In this document: positions 7,915 to 17,844 of the stretch, in pieces | Layout: each line of letters opens with the position of its first letter | Position numbering within the stretch: the stretch's first letter is position 1 | Source: Brevibacillus laterosporus LMG 15441 | GTDB lineage: Bacteria; Bacillota; Bacilli; Brevibacillales; Brevibacillaceae | Assembly: GCF_000219535.2 (NCBI RefSeq) | Contig: NZ_CP007806.1 | Location: 1,708,501 to 1,772,500, forward strand | DNA length: 64,000 nucleotides | Direction: 5' to 3' | Made by a program: the position numbers and the translations under genes | The notes under the pieces: model-generated | Databases searched by the model: none | The model's input: the letters and a program-made list of their open reading frames with translations, nothing else | What the model was told of the DNA's origin: nothing

Positions 7915-10347
7915 ATGGCGGAGAACGTCGCAGCAAATAAGCAACAAAAAACCACAATGCAAATTACTGGAATGACTTGCGCCGCGTGTGCCCGACGGAT
8001 CGAAAAGGGTTTGCAGAAGACAGCGGGGGTTCAGGATGCCACAGTTAATCTTAGCTTAGAACGGGCTTCGGTTACGTTTGACCCCAAAAAGATAAGTGTG
8101 GTTGATCTGGGGCAACGTATAGAGTCCCTTGGGTATGGTACGGTTAAGGAGAAAGCAGAGCTACTTGTTACTGGAATGACATGTGCTGCATGTGCGACTC
8201 GAATCGAAAAGGGCCTTAAAAAGCTTCCTGGGGTCTTGGAAGCAAGTGTTAATCTAGCGATGGAACGAGCAACGGTGGTGTATCAGCCTTCCGAGACAAC
8301 TACGTTTGATTTCATAAAAAAGGTAGAGAATCTAGGATATGGGGCAAGTCTGAAGCAGGAGGAGCAAGCAGACGAGACTGATCATCGAAAAAGAGAGATC
8401 GCTAAGCAAAAGCGTAAACTGATCTTCTCTGCAATCCTATCTCTTCCTTTGCTATGGACGATGGTGAAGCATTTTTCGTTTACCTCATTTATATGGGCGC
8501 CTGAGATTTTGATGAACCCATGGATTCAATTACTATTGGCCACTCCCGTACAGTTCATGATTGGGTGGCAATTTTACCAAGGAGCGTATAAAGCACTTCG
8601 CAATGGCTCAGCAAACATGGATGTATTAGTAGCGTTAGGAACATCAGCAGCTTATTTTTACAGTCTTTATGAAACGATTAGAAGTATGCAGGCCATGCAT
8701 CATGATATCCATCTTTATTATGAAACTAGTGCTGTACTCATTACCTTAATTTTATTAGGAAAACTTTTTGAAGCATTAGCAAAGGGGCGCACATCAGAAG
8801 CCATCAAAACGTTAATGGGACTTCAGGCTAAAACAGCTACGGTTATACGCAATGGCCAAGAACTGGTCATTGCTGTGGAGGAAGTTCAGGTTAATGATCT
8901 GTTTCTCGTGAAGCCAGGAGAAAAAATACCGGTAGATGGAGAGATTGTTGAGGGAAAATCCTCGGTGGATGAATCAATGCTAACGGGAGAAAGCATTCCT
9001 GTGGAAAAAGAATCAGGCGATCAAGTGATAGGAGCTACGATTAATAAAAACGGTGTTTTACAAGTAAAGGCTACAAAGGTCGGGAAGGAAACAGCATTGG
9101 CCCAAATCATTAAAGTAGTGGAAGAAGCACAGGGGTCTAAAGCGCCGATTCAACGTGTAGCCGACAAGATTTCCGGTATTTTTGTTCCGATTGTAGTATC
9201 GCTTGCCGTTTTGGCTTTTCTGATTTGGTACTTCTTCATTACACCAGGCGATTTTACTAGCGCACTAGAAATTCTAATAGCTGTTCTAGTCATTGCTTGC
9301 CCATGTGCACTTGGTTTAGCAACCCCAACCTCGATCATGGCAGGCTCTGGTCGGGCAGCAGAAGCGGGTGTTCTATTTAAGGGTGGAGAACATTTGGAAG
9401 CGACACATCGAATTGATACAGTCCTACTTGATAAAACAGGGACGATTACAAAGGGTAAGCCTGAATTGACAGATGTGCTGACAGCAGATCACTGGGAAAA
9501 ACAACAATTTCTTCAGTATATCGCTAGTGCTGAGAAAAACTCCGAGCATCCTTTAGCAGAGGCTATTGTGGCGGGCGTCATTGAGCAGGGGATTGGTTTG
9601 CAAAGCCCTAGCGAATTCGAAGCCATTCCAGGGTACGGTGTGCGAGCCATTATTGGGGGGAAAGAAGTATTAGTTGGAACACGCAAGCTCATGGGGAAAT
9701 TTGCGGTACAGATCGATCTAGCATTGCCTATTATGGAAAAATGGGAGCAGGAAGGTAAAACAGCGATGCTGGCTGCCATTGATCAGCGATATGCCGGAGT
9801 GATCGCAGTAGCGGATACCGTCAAACAAACCTCCCGAGAAGCGATTGCTCGCTTAAAAGAAATGGGCTTAAGCGTCTATATGGTCACAGGCGATAATGAA
9901 CGAACAGCAAAAGCGATCGCGGCACAGGTTGGTGTCGAGCATGTGATCGCAGAAGTGTTGCCAGAGGGAAAAGCAGCCGAAGTAACTAAGTTACAACAAG
10001 CAGGTAAAAAAGTAGCGATGGTTGGAGATGGAATTAACGACGCTCCAGCATTAGCCACAGCAGATATAGGTATCGCCATGGGAACGGGTACAGATATAGC
10101 GATGGAAGCAGCAGATATTACGTTGATGCGGGGCGATCTAAATAGCATTGCGGATGCCTTCACGATGAGCAAGAAAACGATGACGAACATCAAACAAAAC
10201 TTATTTTGGGCGCTGGCCTATAATTGTTTGGGGATTCCCGTTGCGGCTGCTGGGTTATTAGCTCCATGGTTGGCAGGTGCAGCGATGGCATTAAGCTCCG
10301 TATCGGTTGTGTTAAATGCTCTGCGATTGCAACGGGTAAAGCTTTAA
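7915..10347 (+). CDS. copA: Cu(I)-exporting P1B-type ATPase
   Basis: Copper efflux pump of the plasma membrane, 810 residues. There are two N-terminal HMA domains with GMTCAAC sites (Cys22/Cys25 and Cys90/Cys93), eight predicted membrane helices, and the ion-path motif CPC at residues 462-464. The TGES actuator motif is near 360, the phosphorylation site is DKTGT at Asp506, and the hinge is GDGINDAP near 704. Two HMA domains and CPC match Bacillus CopA. ATG 7915 has GGGAGG upstream. It works with CopZ. A strong terminator closes the unit. Confidence 0.95.
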   Translation: MAENVAANKQQKTTMQITGMTCAACARRIEKGLQKTAGVQDATVNLSLERASVTFDPKKISVVDLGQRIESLGYGTVKEKAELLVTGMTCAACATRIEKGLKKLPGVLEASVNLAMERATVVYQPSETTTFDFIKKVENLGYGASLKQEEQADETDHRKREIAKQKRKLIFSAILSLPLLWTMVKHFSFTSFIWAPEILMNPWIQLLLATPVQFMIGWQFYQGAYKALRNGSANMDVLVALGTSAAYFYSLYETIRSMQAMHHDIHLYYETSAVLITLILLGKLFEALAKGRTSEAIKTLMGLQAKTATVIRNGQELVIAVEEVQVNDLFLVKPGEKIPVDGEIVEGKSSVDESMLTGESIPVEKESGDQVIGATINKNGVLQVKATKVGKETALAQIIKVVEEAQGSKAPIQRVADKISGIFVPIVVSLAVLAFLIWYFFITPGDFTSALEILIAVLVIACPCALGLATPTSIMAGSGRAAEAGVLFKGGEHLEATHRIDTVLLDKTGTITKGKPELTDVLTADHWEKQQFLQYIASAEKNSEHPLAEAIVAGVIEQGIGLQSPSEFEAIPGYGVRAIIGGKEVLVGTRKLMGKFAVQIDLALPIMEKWEQEGKTAMLAAIDQRYAGVIAVADTVKQTSREAIARLKEMGLSVYMVTGDNERTAKAIAAQVGVEHVIAEVLPEGKAAEVTKLQQAGKKVAMVGDGINDAPALATADIGIAMGTGTDIAMEAADITLMRGDLNSIADAFTMSKKTMTNIKQNLFWALAYNCLGIPVAAAGLLAPWLAGAAMALSSVSVVLNALRLQRVKL

Positions 10348-10379
10348 AAAGAGAATAAATAATTGTAAAACGAAAATAA

Positions 10380-10417
10380 AAAAGATGACTACATAAAACA
10401 GTGGTCATCTTTTTTTG
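10380..10417 (+). terminator. Rho-independent terminator after copA
   Basis: AGATGACTAC pairs with GTGGTCATCT (one G-U) around a short A-rich loop, followed by seven T. Confidence 0.85.
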
Positions 10418-10579
10418 TTTATCAAAAAAATAACATTTTTTCAAAAAACTTACCTGTATAAGTTGGTAGATTTAATATCGTTGTTATATAGGTAATTTTC
10501 TGAATATTATTTTGTTAAAATGTTACTTTTTGTCGGATAGATGAATCTTTTCAAATTAGATTGAAACTAGTGAACTAAA

Positions 10580-10595
10580 TGTGATAAATATCACA
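10580..10595 (+). promoter_or_regulatory. Rex/Fnr-type palindrome in the cyd promoter region
   Basis: TGTGATAAATATCACA is a perfect 16-base palindrome fitting TGTGA-N6-TCACA. That core is shared by Fnr sites and the redox repressor Rex. It lies about 94 bases before cydA. The B. subtilis cyd operon is known to be repressed by Rex, so oxygen/NADH control is a reasonable inference. The rest of the 341-base gap 10348-10688 is AT-rich, holds the copA terminator and shows no gene. A possible promoter is TTGGTA-N16-TATATA at about 10462-10489. Confidence 0.55.
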
Positions 10596-10688
10596 CATGG
10601 GGTATGGAACAATCTGAGAAAATAACGCAAGGATAGATAAAATACCTTTTAGTTAAAAAACTATCAAGAGAGAGGGATGAGGAAATCA

Positions 10689-12098
10689 ATGGATTTGGAT
10701 CTGGTAATGCTTTCACGTACTCAGTTTGCTTCCACAACGATTTTCCACTTCATCTTCGTCCCATTGACGATTGGATTATCTTTTCTAATCGCAATAATGG
10801 AAACGATGTATGTGGTCAAAGGGGAAGAAAAATATAAGCACATGGCAAAGTTTTGGGGCAAGCTGTTCCTGATTAACTTTGGTGTGGGTGTCGTAACAGG
10901 GATTCTACAGGAGTTCCAATTTGGTATGAACTGGTCTAATTATTCAAGATTTGTCGGTGACGTTTTCGGTGCGCCCCTTGCAATTGAGGCATTATTAGCT
11001 TTCTTTTTGGAATCTACATTTATCGGTTTATGGATTTTTGGTTGGGAGCGTTTGTCGAAAAAGGTTCACTGTCTCTGTATTTGGCTGGTGGCTTTCGGTA
11101 CGACAATGTCTGCTTTCTGGATACTGTTAGCCAACTCTTTTATGCAACGACCTGTAGGCTTTGAGATCAACAATGGTCGAGCGGAGATGAATGACTTTTT
11201 TGCACTCGTTACGAATGGTCAGTTAATGGTAGAGTTCCCGCATACGATTTTTTCCGCGTTTGCGACTGGCGCTTTCCTAGTAGCTGGTGTTAGTGCTTAT
11301 AAATTATTGCGTAAACAAGAGGTATCATTCTTTAAATCATCTTTTCAGTTATCGATTGTGGTTGCACTTCTATCTTCTCTCCTTGTAGCTGTATTTGGTC
11401 ACCAACAAGCTCAATATCTGGTGGGAACACAGCCTATGAAAATGGCTGCAAGTGAAGCCTTGTGGGAAAGAAGTCCGGACCCAGCTCCTTGGACAGTATT
11501 TGCTACGATTGATCCAGAAAACAAGAAAAATGGAATAGAGGTTTCAATTCCTTACCTGTTAAGCTATCTATCCTATAGTAAATTCTCAGGTGACCTTCCT
11601 GGAATGAATGAGTTACAAGCTGAATACGAACAAAAATATGGTCCTGGCGATTATATTCCACCTGTTCGCACGACATTCTGGAGCTTCCGCATCATGGTAG
11701 CAGGTGGTAGTTTAATGATTCTCCTTGCAATGATCGGATTCTATTTATCATGGCGCAAAAAGCTAGAGCAGCCAAATAAATGGTTTATGCATGCAATGGT
11801 ATATAGTATTTCTTTACCATTTATCGCAAATACAGCAGGGTGGGTTATGACTGAATTTGGTCGTCAGCCATGGACTGTTTTTGGGTTGATGAAAACTGAA
11901 GATAGTATTTCACCTAGCGTATCTGCTGGCGAAGTGTTATTCTCCCTGATTGCTTTTAGTACGATTTATTTGGCGCTGTTCATCGTGCTCCTTTATTTGT
12001 TTACTCGTGTTATCAAGAAGGGTCCTTATGCTCTAGTGAAGGCAGAAGCAAGTACAAATGACCCGTTTAATAAGGAGGAAACTCATGCTTTCTCTTAA
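10689..12098 (+). CDS. cydA: Cytochrome bd quinol oxidase subunit I
   Basis: Haem-bearing subunit of the high-affinity terminal oxidase that moves electrons from menaquinol to oxygen; 469 residues with nine predicted helices. The b595 ligand is His20 in FHFIFVP. The GRQPW block follows the b558 methionine (VMTEFGRQPW). The quinol-binding loop is short, as in Gram-positive enzymes. I chose ATG 10689 (MDLDLVMLSR), which has GAGG 6 bases upstream. The ATG at 10677 abuts its purine run and would add four residues. First gene of cydABDC; cydB begins 14 bases before its stop. Confidence 0.95.
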   Translation: MDLDLVMLSRTQFASTTIFHFIFVPLTIGLSFLIAIMETMYVVKGEEKYKHMAKFWGKLFLINFGVGVVTGILQEFQFGMNWSNYSRFVGDVFGAPLAIEALLAFFLESTFIGLWIFGWERLSKKVHCLCIWLVAFGTTMSAFWILLANSFMQRPVGFEINNGRAEMNDFFALVTNGQLMVEFPHTIFSAFATGAFLVAGVSAYKLLRKQEVSFFKSSFQLSIVVALLSSLLVAVFGHQQAQYLVGTQPMKMAASEALWERSPDPAPWTVFATIDPENKKNGIEVSIPYLLSYLSYSKFSGDLPGMNELQAEYEQKYGPGDYIPPVRTTFWSFRIMVAGGSLMILLAMIGFYLSWRKKLEQPNKWFMHAMVYSISLPFIANTAGWVMTEFGRQPWTVFGLMKTEDSISPSVSAGEVLFSLIAFSTIYLALFIVLLYLFTRVIKKGPYALVKAEASTNDPFNKEETHAFS

Positions 12099-13101
12099 TG
12101 AACTCTGGTTTGTTTTAATCGCCGTTTTATTTATTGGCTTCTTCTTTTTAGAGGGCTTTGATTTTGGAATTGGAATGTCTACTACTTTCCTAGCCAAATC
12201 AGACATAGAGCGCCGTGTTTTAATCAATTCAATTGGCCCGTTCTGGGATGCGAATGAAGTATGGCTCTTGACCGCAGGGGGAGCGATGTTTGCTGCATTC
12301 CCTAACTGGTATGCAACTCTGTTTAGTGGCTTTTATTTACCGTTAGTATTTCTTCTATTAGCGTTAATCGGTCGCGGTGTTGCTTTTGAATACCGTGGCA
12401 AAGTAGATAATCCTGTATGGAGAAAAGTTTGGGATGTTGCGATTTTTATCGGTAGCTTTTTACCGCCATTCCTACTGGGTGTAGTATTTGCTTGTCTATT
12501 AAAGGGCTTACCAATTGATGCAAACATGGAAATGAACGCTGGATTGTTTGACATGGTTAATCTGTATAGCGTGATGGGCGGAGTAACCGTTGTTGTTCTT
12601 TGCCAGGTACACGGTCTTTTGTTTGCAACACTACGGACAACAGGTGATCTGCGCTTACGTGCTCGCAAGCAGGCAAAAATGCTGTTGGTTCCACTAGCAC
12701 TTCTGTTGGTTATCTTTGGAAGTATGACCTACTTCATGACGGATATTTTTACCGTTCGGGGTGGAATACTAAGCGTGATAGCCGTATTAGGTGTCATTGC
12801 TTATGTGCTAGCTGGTTACTTTATTTCGAAAGAACGCGATGGCTGGGCATTCGGTATGACTGGTACAGTGATTGCTCTTTCCATTAGTTCCGTATTTATT
12901 GGATTGTTCCCGCGTGTAATGATTAGCTCTATTGACAGTATGTTCAACCTAACAATTCAAAATGCATCATCTAGTCCATACTCTCTTAAAATCATGACGA
13001 TTGTAGCTTTATCCTTGCTACCATTTGTATTGGGCTATCAAATTTGGAGTTACTTTGTATTTCATAAACGTGTACATGAGAAGGAGCACTTGGAATATTA
13101 A
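12085..13101 (+). CDS. cydB: Cytochrome bd quinol oxidase subunit II
   Basis: Membrane partner of CydA, 338 residues, eight to nine helices. It starts MLSLNELWFVLI and carries the conserved FEGFDFG-like stretch (LEGFDFGIG) near residue 28 and GPFWDANEVWL near 52, both typical of CydB. ATG 12085 has AAGGAGG 6 bases upstream and overlaps the end of cydA by 14 bases; a longer frame from 12058 has no such site. The stop codon shares one base with the next start (TAATG), implying translational coupling to cydD. Confidence 0.95.
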   Translation: MLSLNELWFVLIAVLFIGFFFLEGFDFGIGMSTTFLAKSDIERRVLINSIGPFWDANEVWLLTAGGAMFAAFPNWYATLFSGFYLPLVFLLLALIGRGVAFEYRGKVDNPVWRKVWDVAIFIGSFLPPFLLGVVFACLLKGLPIDANMEMNAGLFDMVNLYSVMGGVTVVVLCQVHGLLFATLRTTGDLRLRARKQAKMLLVPLALLLVIFGSMTYFMTDIFTVRGGILSVIAVLGVIAYVLAGYFISKERDGWAFGMTGTVIALSISSVFIGLFPRVMISSIDSMFNLTIQNASSSPYSLKIMTIVALSLLPFVLGYQIWSYFVFHKRVHEKEHLEY

Positions 13102-14864
13102 TGGGTAAAAACTTACTCGGTTATAAAGGAATTGTGCCGGTTCTACTAGCAGTAGCTGTGCTTGTTCTAATCCAAAGCTTGTCCATTCTATACCAGGCAA
13201 AATGGTTGGCGGAAGTTATTTCCGCCCTTTTTGCTGGTCAAAAACTACAGGAACTATATATGGGCTTGGGTTTGTTTTTGTTGGCGTTTCTCGTTCGTCA
13301 TTTGACCAACCTGCTGCAACAGAAAATCGCCTATCGCTTTGCGATGAAGACAGGCAGTGATGTACGTAAAAGGTTAATGGAAAAACTATTTTTGTTAGGA
13401 CCGCGTTTTGCTAAAACACAGGGTACAGGGAATGTGGTAACGCTCGTGATCGAGGGAGTTGCACAATTTCGTACCTATCTCGAATTGATTATTCCCCGTA
13501 TGGTTAGTACGGCGATCACACCTTGGATCATTCTTGCTTATGTAGCCTGGCAGGATATGATTTCTGGAATTATTTTGCTTGTTACGATGCCGATTTTAAT
13601 TGTGTTTATGATTCTAATTGGTCTTGCAGCTAAGGGAAAAATGGATCGCCAATGGAAATCATATCGCATTTTATCCAACCATTTTGTAGATGCATTGCGT
13701 GGATTGGAAACCCTTAAATATTTAGGATTAAGCCGTTCGCATAGCAAAACAATCGAGCGGGTGAGTGATCGCTATCGTTCTGCGACGATGGGCACCTTAC
13801 GCGTAGCTTTTCTATCATCATTTGCGCTGGATTTTTTCACAATGCTTTCCGTGGCTTGTGTTGCGGTTAGTCTAGGGCTACGACTTATTTCTGGGGAAAT
13901 TTTTCTGTTAACAGGGTTAACCGTTTTGATTTTGGCCCCCGAATATTTCTTGCCAATTCGTATGGTGGGCGCTGATTATCATGCGACATTAAATGGGAAA
14001 GAAGCAGGAGAGGCGATTCAAGCGATTCTGAAACAGCAGGTAGCTCAAGGCAAGGAAGAAGATTCTAGCGTAACGATAAGCGAATGGACAAATGAAAGCT
14101 ATCTGGTACTTACTTCTATTGGTATGAAGCATGAGAGTCAAACAAACTCAATTCAGAAAGAACAAGCCCTTTTGGAAGCTAAGCCTTCCCTAAAAGATAT
14201 CTCTTTTAGCATAACAGGTAAACAAAAGATCGGAATTATTGGAGAAAGTGGTGCAGGTAAGTCCACATTAATTGATGTACTTGCTGGATTTTTGGCTCCC
14301 ACATCTGGACAAATGGAGTTGAATGGACAACGGGTATCTTCGCTATGTCAAGCAAAATGGCAAAGCCAAACAACCTATATTCCTCAGCATCCATATATTT
14401 TTTCATGCTCGCTATATGATAATGTCAGGTTTTACTCTCCTACAGCTAGTGATGATCAGATAGATAAGGCGATTCAAGCTGCTGGTCTAGGTGATTTATT
14501 CAATAGTTTGCCTAGAAAAGGTGAAGAACGAATCGGGAATGGCGGACGTACGTTAAGTGGTGGACAGGAGCAACGCATCGCTCTTGCTCGTGCATTTTTA
14601 AGCAATCGACCTATAATTTTATTAGACGAACCGACCGCTCATCTTGATATTGAAACGGAATATGAACTAAAAGAGACGATGCTCTCTTTGTTTGAAGATA
14701 AATTAGTGCTGCTAGCGACACATAGGCTTCATTGGATGCTTGATATGGACCTTATCATTGTATTGGAGCAGGGGATGATAAAAGAAGTAGGTACACATGC
14801 AGAGCTGCTTGCCAAACGAGGAACCTACTATCAAATGATTGCAATGCAAGGGGAGGAAATCTAA
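13101..14864 (+). CDS. cydD: Heterodimeric ABC exporter subunit for cytochrome bd assembly
   Basis: Half-transporter of 587 residues: six N-terminal helices and a C-terminal nucleotide-binding domain with Walker A GESGAGKST (Gly381 on), signature LSGGQEQR and Walker B IILLDEP. With CydC it forms an exporter of thiol compounds and/or haem-linked ligands needed to mature cytochrome bd. In E. coli CydDC this is linked to glutathione/cysteine and haem; the substrate in Firmicutes is unsettled. The start overlaps the cydB stop by one base. Confidence 0.92.
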   Translation: MGKNLLGYKGIVPVLLAVAVLVLIQSLSILYQAKWLAEVISALFAGQKLQELYMGLGLFLLAFLVRHLTNLLQQKIAYRFAMKTGSDVRKRLMEKLFLLGPRFAKTQGTGNVVTLVIEGVAQFRTYLELIIPRMVSTAITPWIILAYVAWQDMISGIILLVTMPILIVFMILIGLAAKGKMDRQWKSYRILSNHFVDALRGLETLKYLGLSRSHSKTIERVSDRYRSATMGTLRVAFLSSFALDFFTMLSVACVAVSLGLRLISGEIFLLTGLTVLILAPEYFLPIRMVGADYHATLNGKEAGEAIQAILKQQVAQGKEEDSSVTISEWTNESYLVLTSIGMKHESQTNSIQKEQALLEAKPSLKDISFSITGKQKIGIIGESGAGKSTLIDVLAGFLAPTSGQMELNGQRVSSLCQAKWQSQTTYIPQHPYIFSCSLYDNVRFYSPTASDDQIDKAIQAAGLGDLFNSLPRKGEERIGNGGRTLSGGQEQRIALARAFLSNRPIILLDEPTAHLDIETEYELKETMLSLFEDKLVLLATHRLHWMLDMDLIIVLEQGMIKEVGTHAELLAKRGTYYQMIAMQGEEI

Positions 14865-16627
14865 TGAAGCGAGAAGAATGGCTTTTCCCCTACATGAAAG
14901 CTTATGCGAGAAGGTTTGCTCTTATTGTCCTTTTAGGCGTATGTACGGCTGTAACAGCTAGTTCCTTGATGTTTACATCTGGCTTTCTCATTTCTAAATC
15001 AGCATTACGACCTGAAAATATTTTATTGGTCTATGTGCCTGTAGTATTGGTTCGTACGTTTGGGATCAGTCGTGCTGTTGTTCATTATGTGGAACGGTTG
15101 GTAGGACATGATACAATCTTGCGGATTTTATCAAAAATGCGTTTACGGTTGTATCAGATTTTGGAACCGCAGGCTTTATTTGTTCGTTCACGCTTTCGCA
15201 CAGGTGATCTACTGGGTGTTTTGGCTGATGATGTCGAGTATCTTCAAAATGTCTACTTGCGCACTATTTTTCCTAGCATCGTAGCATTGGTTATGTATGT
15301 GGTGGTGCTTGCGGTCATTGGCTGGTTTGATACGGGATTTGCCTTGTTCATGGCTTTTTTAATCCTGTTATTGCTATTTGTGTTTCCGGCTATTTCACTC
15401 GTGCTGACCAAACAACTGCAAACAGAAAGCAAATCCGAACGCAATGGGTTATATCAAAAACTAACTGATGCCATAATGGGGATGGGCGACTGGGTAATTA
15501 GTGGTAGGGAGGAGCAGTTTGTTCATTCCTACGAGCAGGATGAGGCGAAAGTAGCCCGCATTGACGCTACATTAAGCGAATGGAGTAAGTGGCGTAATTT
15601 CCTAGGACAAACGATTGTGGGGTGTATTGTAGTAGCCATGTTATTTTGGACAGGTGATCAATATGCTATGGGTGAAATTGCTGTCACATTGATCGCAGCT
15701 TTCGTACTGGTAATGTTTCCGGTGATGGACATCTTTTTACCAATCTCAGAAGCGATTGAGAAGATCCCCCAATATCAAAACTCATTAGACCGCCTGAACA
15801 GTATTGATAAGGCAGATGGAAAAAACCGCACAAGTGAGTTCCAGTCAAAGATAGATGAACAACAAATACAATTAACTCAGAAGGATGCCCACATCCATAT
15901 CGAGGAAGTCACTTATCAATATGCTCCAGAAGCACCTGTTGCCGTTCAACAGGTATCGCTTACTGTGCCGCAGGGTAAAAAAATAGCAATTATCGGACGA
16001 AGCGGTGCTGGTAAATCAACGTTATTAAAGCTCATACAGGGAGCGCTTCTTCCTACTCAGGGGCGTATCAGCATTCAGGGGATACCGGCAGATCATTATG
16101 GAGAGCATATTCCGACGATCATGTCAGTATTAAATCAAAGCCCTCATCTGTTTGATACTACTGTAGAAAATAATATTCGACTTGGAAAGGTCGAAGCGTC
16201 TGATGAGGAATTGAGGCAGGTTTGCAGACAGGTTCAATTGGATCGTTTAATCGAATACTTGCCAGAAGGGTATCAAACGCAAATGAATGAGACAGGGCAA
16301 CGCTTTTCGGGCGGAGAACGTCAACGAATTGCACTTGCACGCATTCTTCTACAAAATACACCGATCGTCTTGCTCGATGAACCTACTGTTGGGCTAGATC
16401 CTCGTACGGAACGGGAGCTTTTGCAAACTATTTTTAACACCTTGAACGAAAAAACGCTCATTTGGATCACCCATCATTTGGTGGGGGCAGAGCATATGGA
16501 TGAAATCATTTTTATGGAGGATGGAAGGATTGTCATGCGAGGAACACATACAGAATTAATGAATAAAGAGCCTCGCTATATGAACCTCTATCGTTTGGAT
16601 CGACCTGAGGAATTTGAAGTAAAATGA
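14864..16627 (+). CDS. cydC: Heterodimeric ABC exporter subunit for cytochrome bd assembly
   Basis: Partner of CydD, 587 residues, same layout: six helices then an ATPase domain with Walker A GRSGAGKST (Gly378 on), signature FSGGERQR and Walker B IVLLDEPTVGLDP. TAATG joins it to cydD with a one-base overlap. It is the last gene of the operon and ends at a terminator shared with the convergent germination genes. Confidence 0.92.
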   Translation: MKREEWLFPYMKAYARRFALIVLLGVCTAVTASSLMFTSGFLISKSALRPENILLVYVPVVLVRTFGISRAVVHYVERLVGHDTILRILSKMRLRLYQILEPQALFVRSRFRTGDLLGVLADDVEYLQNVYLRTIFPSIVALVMYVVVLAVIGWFDTGFALFMAFLILLLLFVFPAISLVLTKQLQTESKSERNGLYQKLTDAIMGMGDWVISGREEQFVHSYEQDEAKVARIDATLSEWSKWRNFLGQTIVGCIVVAMLFWTGDQYAMGEIAVTLIAAFVLVMFPVMDIFLPISEAIEKIPQYQNSLDRLNSIDKADGKNRTSEFQSKIDEQQIQLTQKDAHIHIEEVTYQYAPEAPVAVQQVSLTVPQGKKIAIIGRSGAGKSTLLKLIQGALLPTQGRISIQGIPADHYGEHIPTIMSVLNQSPHLFDTTVENNIRLGKVEASDEELRQVCRQVQLDRLIEYLPEGYQTQMNETGQRFSGGERQRIALARILLQNTPIVLLDEPTVGLDPRTERELLQTIFNTLNEKTLIWITHHLVGAEHMDEIIFMEDGRIVMRGTHTELMNKEPRYMNLYRLDRPEEFEVK

Positions 16628-16640
16628 GAATGCTTGCATA

Positions 16641-16697
16641 AAAATGAGGAAGTAGCAAATGGTACGGACACTTTTGCTGACTTCCTCTATTTTTTTA
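16641..16697. terminator. Bidirectional terminator between cydC and the germination operon
   Basis: GAGGAAGT (16646-16653) pairs with ACTTCCTC (16680-16687), and an inner AGCAAA/TTTGCT extends the stem. T-rich sequence follows on the plus side and A-rich sequence precedes it, so it can serve both converging units. It overlaps the last bases of the gerC-like gene. Confidence 0.75.
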
Positions 16698-17844
16698 TGC
16701 GATACATGCCAGAGTGATTCAATTTAACGTGGACTTGAATGGTTTTTAGTGACGCCTTTGTTAAGTTAATTCCATTATTGGCGGACAGACGCTTCCAGGC
16801 TTGTATATCTTGTTTGTACAGATAATTTTTTAGTGAATATAGATCAATTCCCTTTTTGATTCCGTGTTGATAGGTATCTCTAATTTCTTGTTTTATTTTT
16901 TGCTCTGCTCTTTTACGAAGCTCCTCCATATCCGCCTTCTCGGATAATTCATCTATTGACCCACGCACCTTTACAGAAATGGAAAATCGGGGTTGACCGC
17001 TTTGATCAAATGTAAACTTTACCTGATGCTTGGGCTTGGAAAAGGACAGGTTAGCCAATGGTTTATCACCACGATCTAGATGAACGAAGGTTTGAACAGT
17101 ATCGGGTGTCATCCAACGTAAACCAGCAATCTTCGCAGATGGAAACCACCCGCCATTGGTCCCCTCTTTAATGGCATAGACGCCATCTATTTGGAATTGA
17201 GGTGATTTTTTTTGATTTCTGGTCCATTCCTTTTGGCTAGAACTTAGGGATGGTAGTAATAACGTAAGCCCAGGCTCCCTTATTTCGTAAACAAACCGTT
17301 GAAACCTTATTGGTTCAATGATCGAATCTTGTTTAAAGGATTCTTCCGGATTATGTAAGATGGTCAGGAGTGGTGACAGTCCAAATAATGATGGAGTAGT
17401 AAATAAGCTGTCTATAGGCTTGTCTGAGCCAAAAATCCAAGGAGTGTATCGTACCTCAGGATAACGAAGCAAGCTATCAATATTTGCTAAAAGATCTTTC
17501 GCTAACATCCTCTCACTGAGAACAATTCCAGTAACATAATCCCAAACAACACGTAATTGGTTAGATTTGAAAAAATGATTTATGGCTCGATCAATCGTTT
17601 TTCCTTTGGCTTGAGCGGTCCAAATAGGCTTGTCTACTTTGTTACTAGCTCCTTCCTGCTTAGCAATATTGGTGAAATCAAGCGACTGTGTGTAAATAAT
17701 AAATTCTCCGTCCTTAAAATCAATCCCGAGTGCTGTCACGTAGTTGAGGTCTTGAATATTTTTATTATCCCAACAACCGGTTAACAAAATCAACAGAAGG
17801 ATTGTCGATAGATAGGAGATACATGTCCGAGACATCTTCCTCAC
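16687..17844 (-). CDS. Spore germination lipoprotein, Ger(x)C family
   Basis: C-subunit of a GerA-type nutrient receptor, 385 residues. It is a lipoprotein with a short signal peptide and lipobox LLTGCWD (Cys24), followed by the conserved DLNYVTALGID segment. The rest is the GerAC three-domain outer part, ending in a long helix and a beta strand pattern. In the spore inner membrane it joins the A and B subunits to sense germinants. Its ATG overlaps the stop of the A-subunit gene by four bases (ATGA). It is the third gene of the minus-strand unit. Confidence 0.9.
   Translation of the reverse strand: MRKMSRTCISYLSTILLLILLTGCWDNKNIQDLNYVTALGIDFKDGEFIIYTQSLDFTNIAKQEGASNKVDKPIWTAQAKGKTIDRAINHFFKSNQLRVVWDYVTGIVLSERMLAKDLLANIDSLLRYPEVRYTPWIFGSDKPIDSLFTTPSLFGLSPLLTILHNPEESFKQDSIIEPIRFQRFVYEIREPGLTLLLPSLSSSQKEWTRNQKKSPQFQIDGVYAIKEGTNGGWFPSAKIAGLRWMTPDTVQTFVHLDRGDKPLANLSFSKPKHQVKFTFDQSGQPRFSISVKVRGSIDELSEKADMEELRKRAEQKIKQEIRDTYQHGIKKGIDLYSLKNYLYKQDIQAWKRLSANNGINLTKASLKTIQVHVKLNHSGMYRIKK

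Noticed and set aside
9876-10193. 105-codon minus-strand frame
   Set aside because: Antisense shadow of copA over the conserved GDGINDAP region.
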